Part shown: positions 32,131 to 40,527 of the stretch, piece after piece
Layout: each line of letters starts with the position of its first letter
Numbering within the stretch: the stretch's first letter is position 1
Assembly (NCBI RefSeq): GCF_032594935.1
Contig: NZ_CP118734.1
Span: 586,001 to 650,000, forward strand
Direction of reading: 5' to 3'
DNA from: Streptococcus sp. 29892
GTDB taxonomy: Bacteria > Bacillota > Bacilli > Lactobacillales > Streptococcaceae
DNA length: 64,000 nucleotides
The notes under the pieces: model-generated
The model's database searches: none
The model's input: only the letters and a program-made list of their open reading frames with translations
What the model was told of the DNA's origin: nothing
Translations under genes and position numbers: made by a program

Positions 32131-32786
32131 TGATAACCACCTCCCCAGATTGTTTTAATTGGATTCATTTCATAAGGTTTTAATTTTTGCCTAATTTGGT
32201 AGACATACTCTGTAATTGATCTCCCTTGTGTTTCAGAATCATGAGGGTAAAGATAATCAAAAAGTTCGTCGTTTGAAAATGTTTTATTTGGATTGCTGGA
32301 GAGTAACAAAATTAATTGGAACTCCCTTTTTGTAGTGGGAATATGTATATCTGCAATTCTAAGCTCTTCTTTAATTTTATCTATTGTGAGAGGTCCAAAT
32401 TGCAGAATCTCACTAGGATGGTTATTACGTACTTCTCTCCTGATATGCATCTGTACTCTTGCTACTAGTTCAGGTATGCTGAATGGCTTTGTGATATAGT
32501 CATCTGCACCGGACTGTATGCCATATACAATATCCTCTTCTAAATTTTTGGCTGTTAGAAATATGATTGGGACAGGAATAAATTCTCGGATATACTTACA
32601 GATTTCAATTCCACTGTGGGGCATCATGATGTCTAAAATAATTAAGTCATAGCCGATAAAATGACATATATCAATTTCTGGAATAGTTGTTCGTGTCTCA
32701 ACGACGAAATGTTTACTTTCTAGCACATTTTTAACCAATCTTAAAATAGCTATATCATCATCTATGACCAGGACTTTATATTTCAT
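32115..32786 (-). CDS. OmpR-family response regulator
   Basis: This 223-aa regulator has an N-terminal receiver domain (VLVIDDDIAIL acidic pair; phosphoacceptor Asp in LIILDIMMPH; SGADDYITKPF with the conserved Lys) and a C-terminal winged-helix DNA-binding domain (TKREFQLILLLSSNPNKTFS, GRSITEYVYQIRQKL). The start is ATG 32786, with AAAGGAG upstream; a longer frame adds residues before the ribosome-binding site and is rejected. It is the partner of the overlapping sensor kinase and probably binds the repeats at 32930-32951 upstream of the divergent ABC operon. Confidence 0.9.
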   Translation of the reverse strand: MKYKVLVIDDDIAILRLVKNVLESKHFVVETRTTIPEIDICHFIGYDLIILDIMMPHSGIEICKYIREFIPVPIIFLTAKNLEEDIVYGIQSGADDYITKPFSIPELVARVQMHIRREVRNNHPSEILQFGPLTIDKIKEELRIADIHIPTTKREFQLILLLSSNPNKTFSNDELFDYLYPHDSETQGRSITEYVYQIRQKLKPYEMNPIKTIWGGGYQWITL

Positions 32787-32929
32787 GAACGACTCTCCTT
32801 TGAAAATGTAGTACAAGTATATTGTATCATATTTACTTGAATGTTCTGGTATGAAAAGTCAACGAATTAGCAATTCCATTGGTTTAGTGTACGACTGTAA
32901 TGGATAAAAATATTTACAAATAATCTGAA

Positions 32930-32964
32930 ATTCTGATAATTTTCTGATAGTTGTTTTGTAGAAT
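32930..32964 (+). promoter_or_regulatory. Candidate response-regulator box and promoter of the ABC operon
   Basis: Two direct repeats, ATTCTGATAAT (32930-32940) and TTTCTGATAGT (32941-32951), are 11 bp apart, one helical turn, as for OmpR-type dimers. A third related TCTGAA lies at 32924. They occupy the -35 region of a TAGAAT -10 at 32959-32964, which has no good -35 of its own, as expected for an activated promoter. Confidence 0.55.
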
Positions 32965-33027
32965 ATGAATTGTAGATGACGAGCTTCATCTCTAATGACA
33001 TATATTTGTAAAAGGTGGAAAAGATAA

Positions 33028-33735
33028 ATGATACAAATTGAGAAAATTAGCAAAGGTTTTGGTGGGAAAACGGTTCTTTCAGAAATCTCGTTTACGGCTA
33101 AAAAAGGAGAAGTAACGGCACTAATTGGACCAAATGGGTCTGGTAAATCAACTCTAATAAAAATATTACTTGGTCTGATTTCTCCAGATGAAGGCAAAGC
33201 GACTTTTGATGGAAAAAATTATCGAGAATTGGGGAAATATCCCTTCAGATATGTAGGAGCATTTCTAGATAGTTTTCAACCCAATCCAACAAGGACGGCC
33301 TATCATCACTTGAGGTGGATTGCTTTAACTAGTGGTATAGACAAGCAGAGATGTTTAGAATGTTTAAAAATAGTTGGTCTTCAGGATGTTGGCAATAAAA
33401 AGATAAAAGACTACTCTCTTGGAATGAAACAAAGATTGGGACTGGCTACGGCTATTTTAGCGAATCCTAAAATACTTATTTTGGATGAACCGATTAATGG
33501 ACTTGATCCAGATGGAATTAGATGGGTTAGAGAGTTTCTGAGAGAATTTGTAAAGGATGACAAAATTGTACTTATCACAAGTCATTATATGAATGAGTTA
33601 GAACTTACGGTTGATAAAATTGTTGGCTTATCTAATGGTAAGGTAGTTATTGATGGCAGCAGTAAAGATGTTCTTGAAGAATATGGCTCTTTTGAGGAAG
33701 CATATTTTAGATCTGTTACAAACGAAAAGGGGTAA
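33028..33735 (+). CDS. ABC transporter ATP-binding protein, LanF/BcrA type
   Basis: This 235-aa ATPase shows Walker A GPNGSGKST, the signature YSLGMKQRLGLATA and Walker B ILILDEPINGLDPDG, followed by TSHYMNELE. It is the first gene of an AT-rich operon of ATPase, two permeases and an ABC exporter. It probably powers the two permeases encoded next in a LanFEG-like complex that removes peptide antibiotics from the membrane; that role is inferred. GGTGG precedes the ATG. Confidence 0.87.
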   Translation: MIQIEKISKGFGGKTVLSEISFTAKKGEVTALIGPNGSGKSTLIKILLGLISPDEGKATFDGKNYRELGKYPFRYVGAFLDSFQPNPTRTAYHHLRWIALTSGIDKQRCLECLKIVGLQDVGNKKIKDYSLGMKQRLGLATAILANPKILILDEPINGLDPDGIRWVREFLREFVKDDKIVLITSHYMNELELTVDKIVGLSNGKVVIDGSSKDVLEEYGSFEEAYFRSVTNEKG

Positions 33736-33741
33736 TATTTT

Positions 33742-34542
33742 ATGAAAAATACGCGTAGTGAATTACACAAAATACTATCATTGCCTCTTTTTTGGTTGGG
33801 TGTAGCGATTGTGATTGGAATCAGTATATTCTTTACCTTTCAAAATATTCAAGTAATTAATGCCATAGCAAATGGTGATACAGAGATTCTTTTACTTGAA
33901 GATACGACTAGTCAATTAACGGAGTTTCAAACGGTAAGAGATGCGATATTATCTTCACCGTATCAATCTAGTATTCTATTTCTTCCAATCTTATTTGCAC
34001 TGATTCTATCAACGGAGTACAAATTTGGCCAGGAATCATTAACTAAATTATTGACACCAAAATGGCAGACGGTTTTAACAGGTCAGATTTGTTCTGCAAT
34101 GATTGTAGCCAGTTCCTTGACTCTTGTTTTATCTCTAATAAATAGTGCAATGCTCTATGTGATGTTAGATGAAACATTACAAGATTATCTCAACATAAGT
34201 CTTATTTTAGAAGTAACATTAAGAATCATTATCTTTTCCATAACTTTGACATTGCTTTCAATGTTTTTGGTAAAAATAACAAGAAAGCCGATTCCATCTG
34301 TTGTTGTTATAGTAAGTCTTCTTGTTATAACCTTATCCGGAATATTGAGAGTCGTTTCTCCGACACTTGAAAATGTATTACCCTTAATAGGTGCAAAGTC
34401 ATTTGCATTTGGAAGAGTAGAAAATAACAATCCTTCGGAAATGTATGGTTTGTTTTTATTATTGAGTCAAGCGTCAATAGTAACTATCATGATGTATATT
34501 AAAGATTGGTATAAAAATCAGAAGGACAAGAAATATGGATGA
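33742..34542 (+). CDS. ABC transporter permease, first of two in the cassette
   Basis: This hydrophobic protein of 266 aa has about six spans (LFWLGVAIVIGISIFFTF, SILFLPILFALILSTEY, VVIVSLLVITLSGILRV). The segment STEYKFGQESLTKLLTPKW is typical of ABC-2 permeases of the LanE/LanG and BcrB kind. It starts 6 bp after the ATPase gene and overlaps the next gene by 8 bp, so it is translationally coupled. No catalytic motif is expected. Its base composition is AT-rich like the rest of the cassette. Confidence 0.8.
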   Translation: MKNTRSELHKILSLPLFWLGVAIVIGISIFFTFQNIQVINAIANGDTEILLLEDTTSQLTEFQTVRDAILSSPYQSSILFLPILFALILSTEYKFGQESLTKLLTPKWQTVLTGQICSAMIVASSLTLVLSLINSAMLYVMLDETLQDYLNISLILEVTLRIIIFSITLTLLSMFLVKITRKPIPSVVVIVSLLVITLSGILRVVSPTLENVLPLIGAKSFAFGRVENNNPSEMYGLFLLLSQASIVTIMMYIKDWYKNQKDKKYG

Positions 34543-35224
34543 AACAGTATATGGTCTTATTTATAAAAAATATAGTTTGAGTGCAGTGAAAATACAAGTT
34601 TTAAGTCAATTATTACTTATTCTATTTACCTGTATTCTTAGTTTGATAACATTTAAAATTAATGATAATGACATTGTATTATCAATTAATCAAATCCTTG
34701 TAATTACATCTTACTTATTTATGATAGGCGGGCTGGTAAATGGCTCTATGGAAGTTGAGAATCCAGAATCTAAAATAGTATATTTATTAATTGGAAACAA
34801 AAATAGCAGTACACAAAAAATCATTTTGGTTGAATTGATAGACTGTGTATTACAAGCTATTCTATCATTTTTATTAATCGTAAGTTACTTCATTTTTAAA
34901 GGAACTATTAAAGAAGTTAGCGTAATACAGTTTATCTCTTATCTATTAAGTAGCGTTTTGTGTTTCTTCATTGCATATTATTTAACTTTATTTTTTAAGA
35001 GTTCGATGACAGCGTTAGCTACTTTGTTGCTATTTCCAATATTGGTTATACCCTATATTGAACGTGTATTTCCTGGAGTATTACCATACATTTATTATGA
35101 AACTATTTCTGAAAGTTTCAAAATATCAGCAATGTCTTCTAGTCATACCATATTATTATTATGGAATTTGATTCTATTCCTATTAATCTATTTGAAAGTC
35201 AAAAAGAGGTTGAAAAATGAATAG
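34535..35224 (+). CDS. ABC transporter permease-like membrane protein, second of two in the cassette
   Basis: This 229-residue protein has about six hydrophobic spans and overlaps the flanking genes by 8 bp on both sides, showing tight coupling. It has no clear sequence motif; its identity as the second permease of a LanEG-like pair rests on topology, size and position. A different membrane function, such as an immunity protein, is possible. Confidence 0.7.
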   Translation: MDETVYGLIYKKYSLSAVKIQVLSQLLLILFTCILSLITFKINDNDIVLSINQILVITSYLFMIGGLVNGSMEVENPESKIVYLLIGNKNSSTQKIILVELIDCVLQAILSFLLIVSYFIFKGTIKEVSVIQFISYLLSSVLCFFIAYYLTLFFKSSMTALATLLLFPILVIPYIERVFPGVLPYIYYETISESFKISAMSSSHTILLLWNLILFLLIYLKVKKRLKNE

Positions 35225-36959
35225 TCAAAAAGATTCAGAAGTCACTTTCAGAGAATTTTTAACATTACTAAAACCGTATAAAATTGCTATAAGTATTGCT
35301 TTGGTTATTGCACTGATTTCGTCGACATTATCAATTTTTCAACCAATACTTCTTTCAAAAATTATCGACAATATTAACGATAATATTTTGGGGGAAACTG
35401 TAGTATTTTTCTCCATAATAGTATTGTTATCTGCATTCCTTAACTCAATTAAGCAGTATATATTGGAGAGTATTAGTGAAAGTTTAGTGAGTAGTTTACG
35501 AATTCAAATTGTAAATCGATCAATAAAATATAAGATTGAAGTATTTGATACTAAAAAGATTGGGGATTTAGCATCAATCTTGAGTGCAGATACAGCCCAG
35601 TTAAGGGGGATTTTGAGTCAAGGAATAGTAGAATTGGTATCGCAAACATTTACAATGATATTTGCATTAATTATGATGTTTTATCTTGATGTTCAATTAT
35701 TTGGTATATCTTTGTTAGCCGTTCTCTCCCTTTTAATGTGTGGCTTATTGCTTGGAAAAAAAACGAGACCGATTGCGAAGGATTTACAAGAAGTGGTTGG
35801 AGAGTTATCCTCTGAGTTGGAACGAAGTTTGCGGGGGATTAGGACTATTCGAGCATTTTTATCAGAAGATATTTTTGTTGAAAGAATGAGTGGTGTTGTA
35901 ACTAATGCGACAAAAATTGGTAAAAAAGTAGCTATTTTTAAATCAATTATAAGTGGTTTTTCCAATATAGCACTTCAAATAATGCTTATAACGATTATTG
36001 GAATTGGTTCAATTAGAGTGGCTACAGGGCTTATATCTATTGGAAATTTAAGTGCCTTTATAATGTATGTGATGCTAGTACTGACTCCAGCTGCAATGTT
36101 AGGAGGAGTATTATCATCAATGAATGAGGGATTGGGAGCTTATTCGAGAATTAAACTTGCATTGGAACTTCCGATAGAAGAAGATGTAAATTCTTTAGAT
36201 GTTCTTGATAAAAGAGGAAATCAGGCTTTGCAAATTAAAAATTTAACCTTTAAATATAAAGACAATTCTGATAAAAATATTCTAAACAAGATTGATATTT
36301 CAGTTAATAGTCCGGGAGTGACAGCATTAGTTGGACCGTCTGGTTCAGGAAAAACAACTATATTTGAACTTATTGAAAGATTTTATGATTCAGATAATGG
36401 GTCAATAGAATTATACGGAAATAATATTTATGATTTGCCAATTAAAGTTCTTCGTTCAAAGATAACCTTTGTGGAACAAAATGCTTCAATCTTTTCTGGA
36501 ACAGTACTTGAGAATCTACAAATTGCTAATCAAAATGCTTCAAGATTTGACTGCTTGTATGCACTTAATTTGGTTAATCTTTTTCAGGATATTCCTACTG
36601 AAGAAATACTAGATAGAGTAATAGGGGAGTCTGGAATCACTTTGAGTGGTGGTGAAAAACAAAGGCTATCATTAGCTAGAGCCTTAATTTCTCCAAATGA
36701 CATAATATTATTGGATGAGACTACATCAAATTTAGATAGTATAAACGAGTCAAAAATTCAACAATTAATTAAAGATTTGTCTAGTAAGAAGACTGTCTTA
36801 ATAATTGCTCATAGATTATCTACTATTCAAAATGCTGATTCAATTTATTTAATAAGAGAAGGAGAGGTACATGACTTCGGTACTCACCAAGAATTACTAT
36901 CAAGGAATAAACTCTATAAAGAATTGGTTGAAACTCAGTTTATTCATAAAGGATCGTAA
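35217..36959 (+). CDS. ABC exporter with fused membrane and ATPase domains
   Basis: This is a 580-aa half-transporter of the ABCB/MsbA type. An N-terminal domain of six spans (residues ~20-310) is followed by an ATPase with Walker A GPSGSGKTT, the signature ITLSGGEKQRLSLARAL, Walker B DIILLDETTSNLD (the usual Glu-Pro is Glu-Thr here) and the H-loop IIAHRLSTI. No N-terminal C39 peptidase is present, so it would not process a double-glycine leader. It ends the cassette operon; a bidirectional terminator follows. Peptide or drug export is inferred. Confidence 0.87.
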   Translation: MNSQKDSEVTFREFLTLLKPYKIAISIALVIALISSTLSIFQPILLSKIIDNINDNILGETVVFFSIIVLLSAFLNSIKQYILESISESLVSSLRIQIVNRSIKYKIEVFDTKKIGDLASILSADTAQLRGILSQGIVELVSQTFTMIFALIMMFYLDVQLFGISLLAVLSLLMCGLLLGKKTRPIAKDLQEVVGELSSELERSLRGIRTIRAFLSEDIFVERMSGVVTNATKIGKKVAIFKSIISGFSNIALQIMLITIIGIGSIRVATGLISIGNLSAFIMYVMLVLTPAAMLGGVLSSMNEGLGAYSRIKLALELPIEEDVNSLDVLDKRGNQALQIKNLTFKYKDNSDKNILNKIDISVNSPGVTALVGPSGSGKTTIFELIERFYDSDNGSIELYGNNIYDLPIKVLRSKITFVEQNASIFSGTVLENLQIANQNASRFDCLYALNLVNLFQDIPTEEILDRVIGESGITLSGGEKQRLSLARALISPNDIILLDETTSNLDSINESKIQQLIKDLSSKKTVLIIAHRLSTIQNADSIYLIREGEVHDFGTHQELLSRNKLYKELVETQFIHKGS

Positions 36960-36975
36960 ATGCATCAAAAACAAG

Positions 36976-37005
36976 AAAAAACTGGTTCTTAAGAGCCAGT
37001 TTTTT
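36976..37005. terminator. Bidirectional terminator between the ABC operon and the K+ channel gene
   Basis: AAAAACTGGTTCT (36976-36988) pairs with AGAGCCAGTTTTT (36993-37005), with A and T runs on both sides. The stop codon of the converging channel gene lies inside it. Confidence 0.85.
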
Positions 37006-37360
37006 GCTTGTCCTGTTCGATTGCTAAAGAATAATGCTTGCTAACTTCAGTGTAGTAGCTAACCACGATGCCTGACAGGCTCCCCAAAAAGAGAATGCCG
37101 TAAATAGCTAGGATAATACTGATAATCCGTCCAAAAGCAGTGGTGACCAGCAAATCTCCATAACCTACCGTAGTCGCTGTCACAAAGCTGTACCATAGAC
37201 TGTCCCCATAGCTAGTAAAGTCAGGCTCCAACCAGAGCAGTAATCCAGCTGCTAGAAAGATAAAACTGAAAAAGGAAGTGAGAAAAGTGGAAAAACCAGT
37301 CACTCTCAAAATATGCCAAATGATGCGAAGGCGGTGGATTTGTTTCTTATTTTGTATCAT
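36989..37360 (-). CDS. Two-span potassium channel (KcsA-like pore)
   Basis: The protein (123 aa) has two membrane helices around a pore loop with a complete selectivity filter, TVGYGD, in [21 protein letters not shown]. This is the minimal K+ channel unit that assembles as a tetramer. The C-terminal cytoplasmic tail is short and has no recognisable ligand domain. Its start overlaps the end of the right GIY-YIG gene by 14 bp, so it is co-transcribed with that gene and the methyltransferase. The left copy of that gene pair lacks a channel gene. Confidence 0.92.
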   Translation of the reverse strand: MIQNKKQIHRLRIIWHILRVTGFSTFLTSFFSFIFLAAGLLLWLEPDFTSYGDSLWYSFVTATTVGYGDLLVTTAFGRIISIILAIYGILFLGSLSGIVVSYYTEVSKHYSLAIEQDKQKTGS

Positions 37361-37616
37361 TTTTTCTTCTTTCTGCGATATAATCTAATTTACTCTGCCG
37401 ACTGCGTTTCTTAAACAAAGCCTCGGCAGACATGGCTTCTTGCTTGCTGGCAAAGGCTTCCTGATAGAGCAGGCTGACAGGCAAGCGTGCGCGGGTGTAC
37501 TTGGCCCCTTTCCCACGATTATGGGTAGCAAGCCGCTTCTCCACATCAGTCGTATAGCCAGTATAAAGACTTCCGTCGGCACATTCCAAAACATACAAGT
37601 AGGCCTTATTTTCCAT
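37347..37616 (-). CDS. GIY-YIG nuclease superfamily protein, right copy
   Basis: Second copy (89 aa) of the gene at 30406-30678, with the same GIY-YIG motifs ([19 protein letters not shown]). It differs at a handful of residues ([11 protein letters not shown] in place of [11 protein letters not shown]) and in its last residues (AERRKNDTK). The ATG overlaps the end of the intact methyltransferase gene by 11 bp, and its own end overlaps the channel gene, making a three-gene operon on the minus strand. Confidence 0.87.
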   Translation of the reverse strand: MENKAYLYVLECADGSLYTGYTTDVEKRLATHNRGKGAKYTRARLPVSLLYQEAFASKQEAMSAEALFKKRSRQSKLDYIAERRKNDTK

Positions 37617-38355
37617 AATAAATCTCACGAATAGCCGGAGTATAGTTGCCATTTTCCTCATGGACAACCAGAGGTGGCAGGATGTGCAGCCCGTCCATCG
37701 AGCCGTCCTTTATCGCCTCAATCAGCAACATATTGGCCTCCTTGCTGGCCTTGGGATAGACAAACTGGATGCGTTTGGGAGCTAGCTTGTAGGTTTTCAG
37801 CCTGTCCAAAATATCTAAAAATCGGTCGGGTCTGTGAACCATGGCCAAGCGACCATTGGATTTGAGCACCTGTTGGGCCACCTGACAAATGCTGTCTAGG
37901 TTGGTCGCAATCTCGTGTCTGGCCAGAAGATAATGCTCGCTTTCATTGAGGTTTGAGTCTTTATCTACCTTGAAATAGGGAGGATTGCAGAGCATCAAAT
38001 CAACCTTGGACCGCAGGTCATACTGGGGTAGATTTGCCAAGTCGTCATTGATGACCGAAAGCTGCTCCTCCAGACCGTTGAGGGCGATGGAACGGCGGTT
38101 CATGTCAGCAAGCCGTTCCTGCAATTCAACCTGAATGATAGACGCCTTGGTGCGTGTGGAGGCAAAGAGGCCCACTGCCCCATTTCCACTACAAAGATCA
38201 ACAATCAGCCCCTTCTGAGCAGGCATTTTTGGAAAACGTGAGAGGAGGACGCTGTCAATCGAGTAGCTAAACACCTCTCGATTTTGAATAATCTGAACAT
38301 CTGTCGAGAAGAGCTGGTCAATCCGCTCTCCGTCTAATAACTCAATTTTTTGCAT
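37372..38355. repeat. Right direct repeat flanking the transporter cassette
   Basis: Intact counterpart of 30434-30986 (GIY-YIG gene plus full methyltransferase gene). Same orientation, offset 6938 bp. Recombination between the copies would remove about 6.9 kb including the cassette and the K+ channel. Confidence 0.93.
37606..38355 (-). CDS. trmN6: tRNA1(Val) (adenine-37-N6)-methyltransferase-like protein, intact copy
   Basis: This is a SAM-dependent methyltransferase of 249 aa with [18 protein letters not shown] (SAM-binding motif I), a central [11 protein letters not shown] acidic segment and the catalytic LMLCNPPYF (NPPY motif of N6-adenine methylases). The N terminus [20 protein letters not shown] fits the YabB/YfiC/TrmN6 family, which methylates A37 of tRNA1(Val) in E. 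coli. Co-occurrence with a GIY-YIG gene is common in streptococci. No deletion is seen in this copy. Confidence 0.87.
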   Translation of the reverse strand: MQKIELLDGERIDQLFSTDVQIIQNREVFSYSIDSVLLSRFPKMPAQKGLIVDLCSGNGAVGLFASTRTKASIIQVELQERLADMNRRSIALNGLEEQLSVINDDLANLPQYDLRSKVDLMLCNPPYFKVDKDSNLNESEHYLLARHEIATNLDSICQVAQQVLKSNGRLAMVHRPDRFLDILDRLKTYKLAPKRIQFVYPKASKEANMLLIEAIKDGSMDGLHILPPLVVHEENGNYTPAIREIYYGK

Positions 38356-38404
38356 GATTTTATTATACCATCTTTATCAGAAAATCTCTGTCCATTTTGG
38401 AAGA

Positions 38405-38430
38405 AAAAAGAGCGAAGACCTCGCTCTCAA
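38405..38430 (-). terminator. Terminator of the small membrane protein operon
   Basis: On the minus strand AGAGCGA-GGTCT-TCGCTCT is followed by six T's. Confidence 0.75.
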
Positions 38431-38433
38431 CCA

Positions 38434-38685
38434 TTAACTAAAAAATTCAATCCAAGCCCCGACCAGCAAGAAGGCGATACAGAGATAGATTTGCCAATTT
38501 GCTTTCAGGGTCCATTCTTTAGACCAAAAGGCACTACGGGCAGTACCGACCGTAGCAAAGAGCAAGAGTGTAAGCCAGAGGCTAGGTCCCTTATTTAGCC
38601 ATTCTCCGATACTCCCCAGCAATAACAGTATCATGAGATAAAAATTCAAACTCCGATAATATTCTTTATTAAATTCCTTAAACAT
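38434..38685 (-). CDS. Small three-span membrane protein, paralogue 3 of 3
   Basis: This 83-aa predicted membrane protein begins MFKEFNKEYYRSLNFYLMI, a pattern shared with its two upstream neighbours (FxKxFYRxxxFYxxI). It has three hydrophobic segments and a basic stretch between spans 2 and 3 (FWSKEWTLKANW). Family and function are not recognised. Start ATG 38685 is chosen because the shared motif begins there. It is the last gene of a three-gene operon ending in a terminator. Confidence 0.7.
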   Translation of the reverse strand: MFKEFNKEYYRSLNFYLMILLLLGSIGEWLNKGPSLWLTLLLFATVGTARSAFWSKEWTLKANWQIYLCIAFLLVGAWIEFFS

Positions 38686-38695
38686 AGAAAAATCC

Positions 38696-38950
38696 TCACA
38701 ATATAAATAAGTAAATGATTGTCCAACTGACAATAAAGCCAATGACTAGAAAAATATGCCATGTTTTTTTAATCCAACTGCGTGGTTTAAAGAAGGCCAG
38801 ATAGCCAGCATAGAGCCCGAGAGCAAGCTGGAGAAAACGGATAAACCAAAATGATCCACGTAGAGCAGCATCCATCACTTGTAGGATACAAATGATAGAG
38901 AAATAAAATTCCCAAGTCCGATAGAAGGCTGTATTGAATTTTTTAAACAT
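38696..38950 (-). CDS. Small three-span membrane protein, paralogue 2 of 3
   Basis: This 84-aa protein begins MFKKFNTAFYRTWEFYFSI and has the same layout as its neighbours: an amphipathic N terminus, three hydrophobic spans, and a basic loop (FKPRSWIKKTW). GGAG lies 6 bp upstream of ATG 38950. The three genes look like products of tandem duplication followed by divergence. No function can be assigned. Confidence 0.7.
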   Translation of the reverse strand: MFKKFNTAFYRTWEFYFSIICILQVMDAALRGSFWFIRFLQLALGLYAGYLAFFKPRSWIKKTWHIFLVIGFIVSWTIIYLFIL

Positions 38951-38963
38951 AGTAGGCTCCAAT

Positions 38964-39230
38964 CTACCTACCCAAAATGAATTTCAGGTAAATAATGACG
39001 ACAATCATTCCCAGATGAAAGATGTAGCCCATGCGAGTGAGCTCCTTTTCTTCCTTGAAGAAGAAGGCCCGAATGGCATTGAAAAAAATAATCAGAAAGG
39101 CTAATAGGACATACCAAGTTGGACTTGGAGAACTGTCCTTAAAGAAATCGGGCAGTAAAAAACATATCCAAAAAATCATAGAATAAAAGGCACTGTACCG
39201 ATAGAAATGCTTGTTAAACTGGAATTTCAT
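38964..39230 (-). CDS. Small three-span membrane protein, paralogue 1 of 3
   Basis: First gene (88 aa) of the operon, begins MKFQFNKHFYRYSAFYSMI, with three hydrophobic spans and a charged loop (FFKEEKELTRMG). GAGGTG lies 7 bp before ATG 39230; a TTG at 39236 in the same frame is too close to that site. A textbook promoter stands upstream. Confidence 0.7.
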   Translation of the reverse strand: MKFQFNKHFYRYSAFYSMIFWICFLLPDFFKDSSPSPTWYVLLAFLIIFFNAIRAFFFKEEKELTRMGYIFHLGMIVVIIYLKFILGR

Positions 39231-39253
39231 AAGCAATCACCTCTCTTTTTTTT

Positions 39254-39282
39254 ATTATATCAACTTAGTTGTAGGTTTTCAA
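39254..39282 (-). promoter_or_regulatory. Promoter of the small membrane protein operon
   Basis: Reading the minus strand: TTGAAA (39282-39277), 17-bp spacer, TATAAT (39259-39254). Confidence 0.8.
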
Positions 39283-39312
39283 GTATTTATATGTAAACAA
39301 AAAGTAGGTCGT

Positions 39313-39333
39313 GTTATAAAGAAAAACTATAAC
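39313..39333. promoter_or_regulatory. Palindrome resembling a Met/Cys LysR-type operator
   Basis: GTTATA-N9-TATAAC (39313-39333) with AAACTATA on its right side resembles the TATAGTT/AACTATA operators bound by LysR-type regulators of methionine and cysteine genes in streptococci. It lies about 60 bp before the -10 of the PLP-enzyme operon. Confidence 0.45.
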
Positions 39334-39394
39334 AAGACTTGTGATTTTTCTATAAGTCTTTTTTGAGGTTTTTCATACCAAATACTTTGTTTCA

Positions 39395-39403
39395 TGCTAG
39401 ACT
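39395..39403 (+). promoter_or_regulatory. Extended -10 for the PLP-enzyme operon
   Basis: TGCTAGACT with TAGACT at 39398-39403, no good -35; the start codon is 30 bp downstream. A weak -35 is consistent with activator dependence. Confidence 0.5.
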
Positions 39404-39432
39404 AGTTAATAAGTTAGAATGAGGTATTTGTA

Positions 39433-40524
39433 ATGACAGACTATAAGATTGATACGATACTAGCCCGAACGGGTATTAACAATGATGAAAAAACAGGGGC
39501 CTTGATTTCCCCTATCCACCTTTCGACCACCTATCAGCATCCTGAATTTGGTCAATCGACAGGTTTTGACTATACGCGGACCAAGAATCCGACCAGAGCT
39601 AGCTTGGAGAAGACCTTAGCGGCCATTGAAAAGGCTGATTATGCCCTGGTGACCAGTTCTGGTATGGCTGCCCTGGTCTTGCTCTTTAACGGTTTTCCTG
39701 TTGGCAGCAAGGTAGTTGCGGCGCGTGACCTTTACGGAGGTTCTTTCCGCTGGTTCAATGAGCAGGAGCAGTTGGGGCGCTTTAGCTTCACCTATGCCAA
39801 CACCGAGGAAGAGCTCCTAGCTGCCATCACAGACCAGACAGATTATGTTTTCCTTGAAACACCGACCAATCCTCTCATGGTCGAGTTTGACATTGCTAAG
39901 GTTTCGGCTGTCGCCCATGCCAAAGGAGCCAAGGTGATTGTCGATAACACCTTTTACAGCCCTATCTACCAAAATCCTCTTACTCTTGGAGCCGATGTGG
40001 TCTTGCATTCTGCGACCAAGTACCTGTCAGGGCATAATGATGTATTGGCAGGTGTGCTCATGACCAATGACCAAGCTCTCTACGACAAACTCTTCTATGA
40101 CCAAAATACCACAGGTCCAACCCTCTCGCCCCTAGATGCCTACCTTCTCATGCGTGGACTGAAAACCCTCTCTCTGCGTATGGAACGGTCAACGCAAAAT
40201 GCCCAGAAGATTGTCGCCTACTTGCAAGCCAGCCCAGCTGTTAAGCAGGTCTATTACACGGGCAAGGGTGGCATGATTTCTGTCAAGGTAGCGGATGAAG
40301 GTCGCATTCCTCACATTCTCAATACCCTAGAGGTCTTTACCTTTGCGGAAAGTTTGGGAGGAGTGGAGAGCTTGATTACCTACCCAGCCACTCAGACCCA
40401 CGCAGATATTCCAGCTGAAACCCGCCATTCTTACGGACTAACGGATGACTTGCTCCGTCTGTCTATTGGCATTGAGGATGCGGATGACTTGATTGCAGAT
40501 TTGAAAACAGCCTTGGAGGGATAA
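39433..40524 (+). CDS. metB: Trans-sulfuration PLP enzyme (cystathionine gamma-synthase or beta-lyase)
   Basis: This 363-aa enzyme of the Cys/Met metabolism PLP family has the PLP-binding lysine in LHSATKYLSGHND, SSGMAALVLLF, YTRTKNPTRASLEKTLA, and ETPTNPLM. These are shared by cystathionine gamma-synthases, gamma-lyases and beta-lyases; the MetB label rests on overall similarity and the neighbour, so the exact reaction is uncertain. The next gene, a MalY/PatB-type C-S lyase, begins 3 bp later, so the pair could convert a homoserine ester through cystathionine to homocysteine. Confidence 0.85.
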   Translation: MTDYKIDTILARTGINNDEKTGALISPIHLSTTYQHPEFGQSTGFDYTRTKNPTRASLEKTLAAIEKADYALVTSSGMAALVLLFNGFPVGSKVVAARDLYGGSFRWFNEQEQLGRFSFTYANTEEELLAAITDQTDYVFLETPTNPLMVEFDIAKVSAVAHAKGAKVIVDNTFYSPIYQNPLTLGADVVLHSATKYLSGHNDVLAGVLMTNDQALYDKLFYDQNTTGPTLSPLDAYLLMRGLKTLSLRMERSTQNAQKIVAYLQASPAVKQVYYTGKGGMISVKVADEGRIPHILNTLEVFTFAESLGGVESLITYPATQTHADIPAETRHSYGLTDDLLRLSIGIEDADDLIADLKTALEG

Positions 40525-40527
40525 GAT

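Noticed and set aside
32850..32906. 18-codon ORF (MKSQRISNSIGLVYDCNG) as a bacteriocin precursor for the ABC cassette
   Set aside because: No ribosome-binding site, no leader or double-glycine pattern, and it lies upstream of the apparent promoter.
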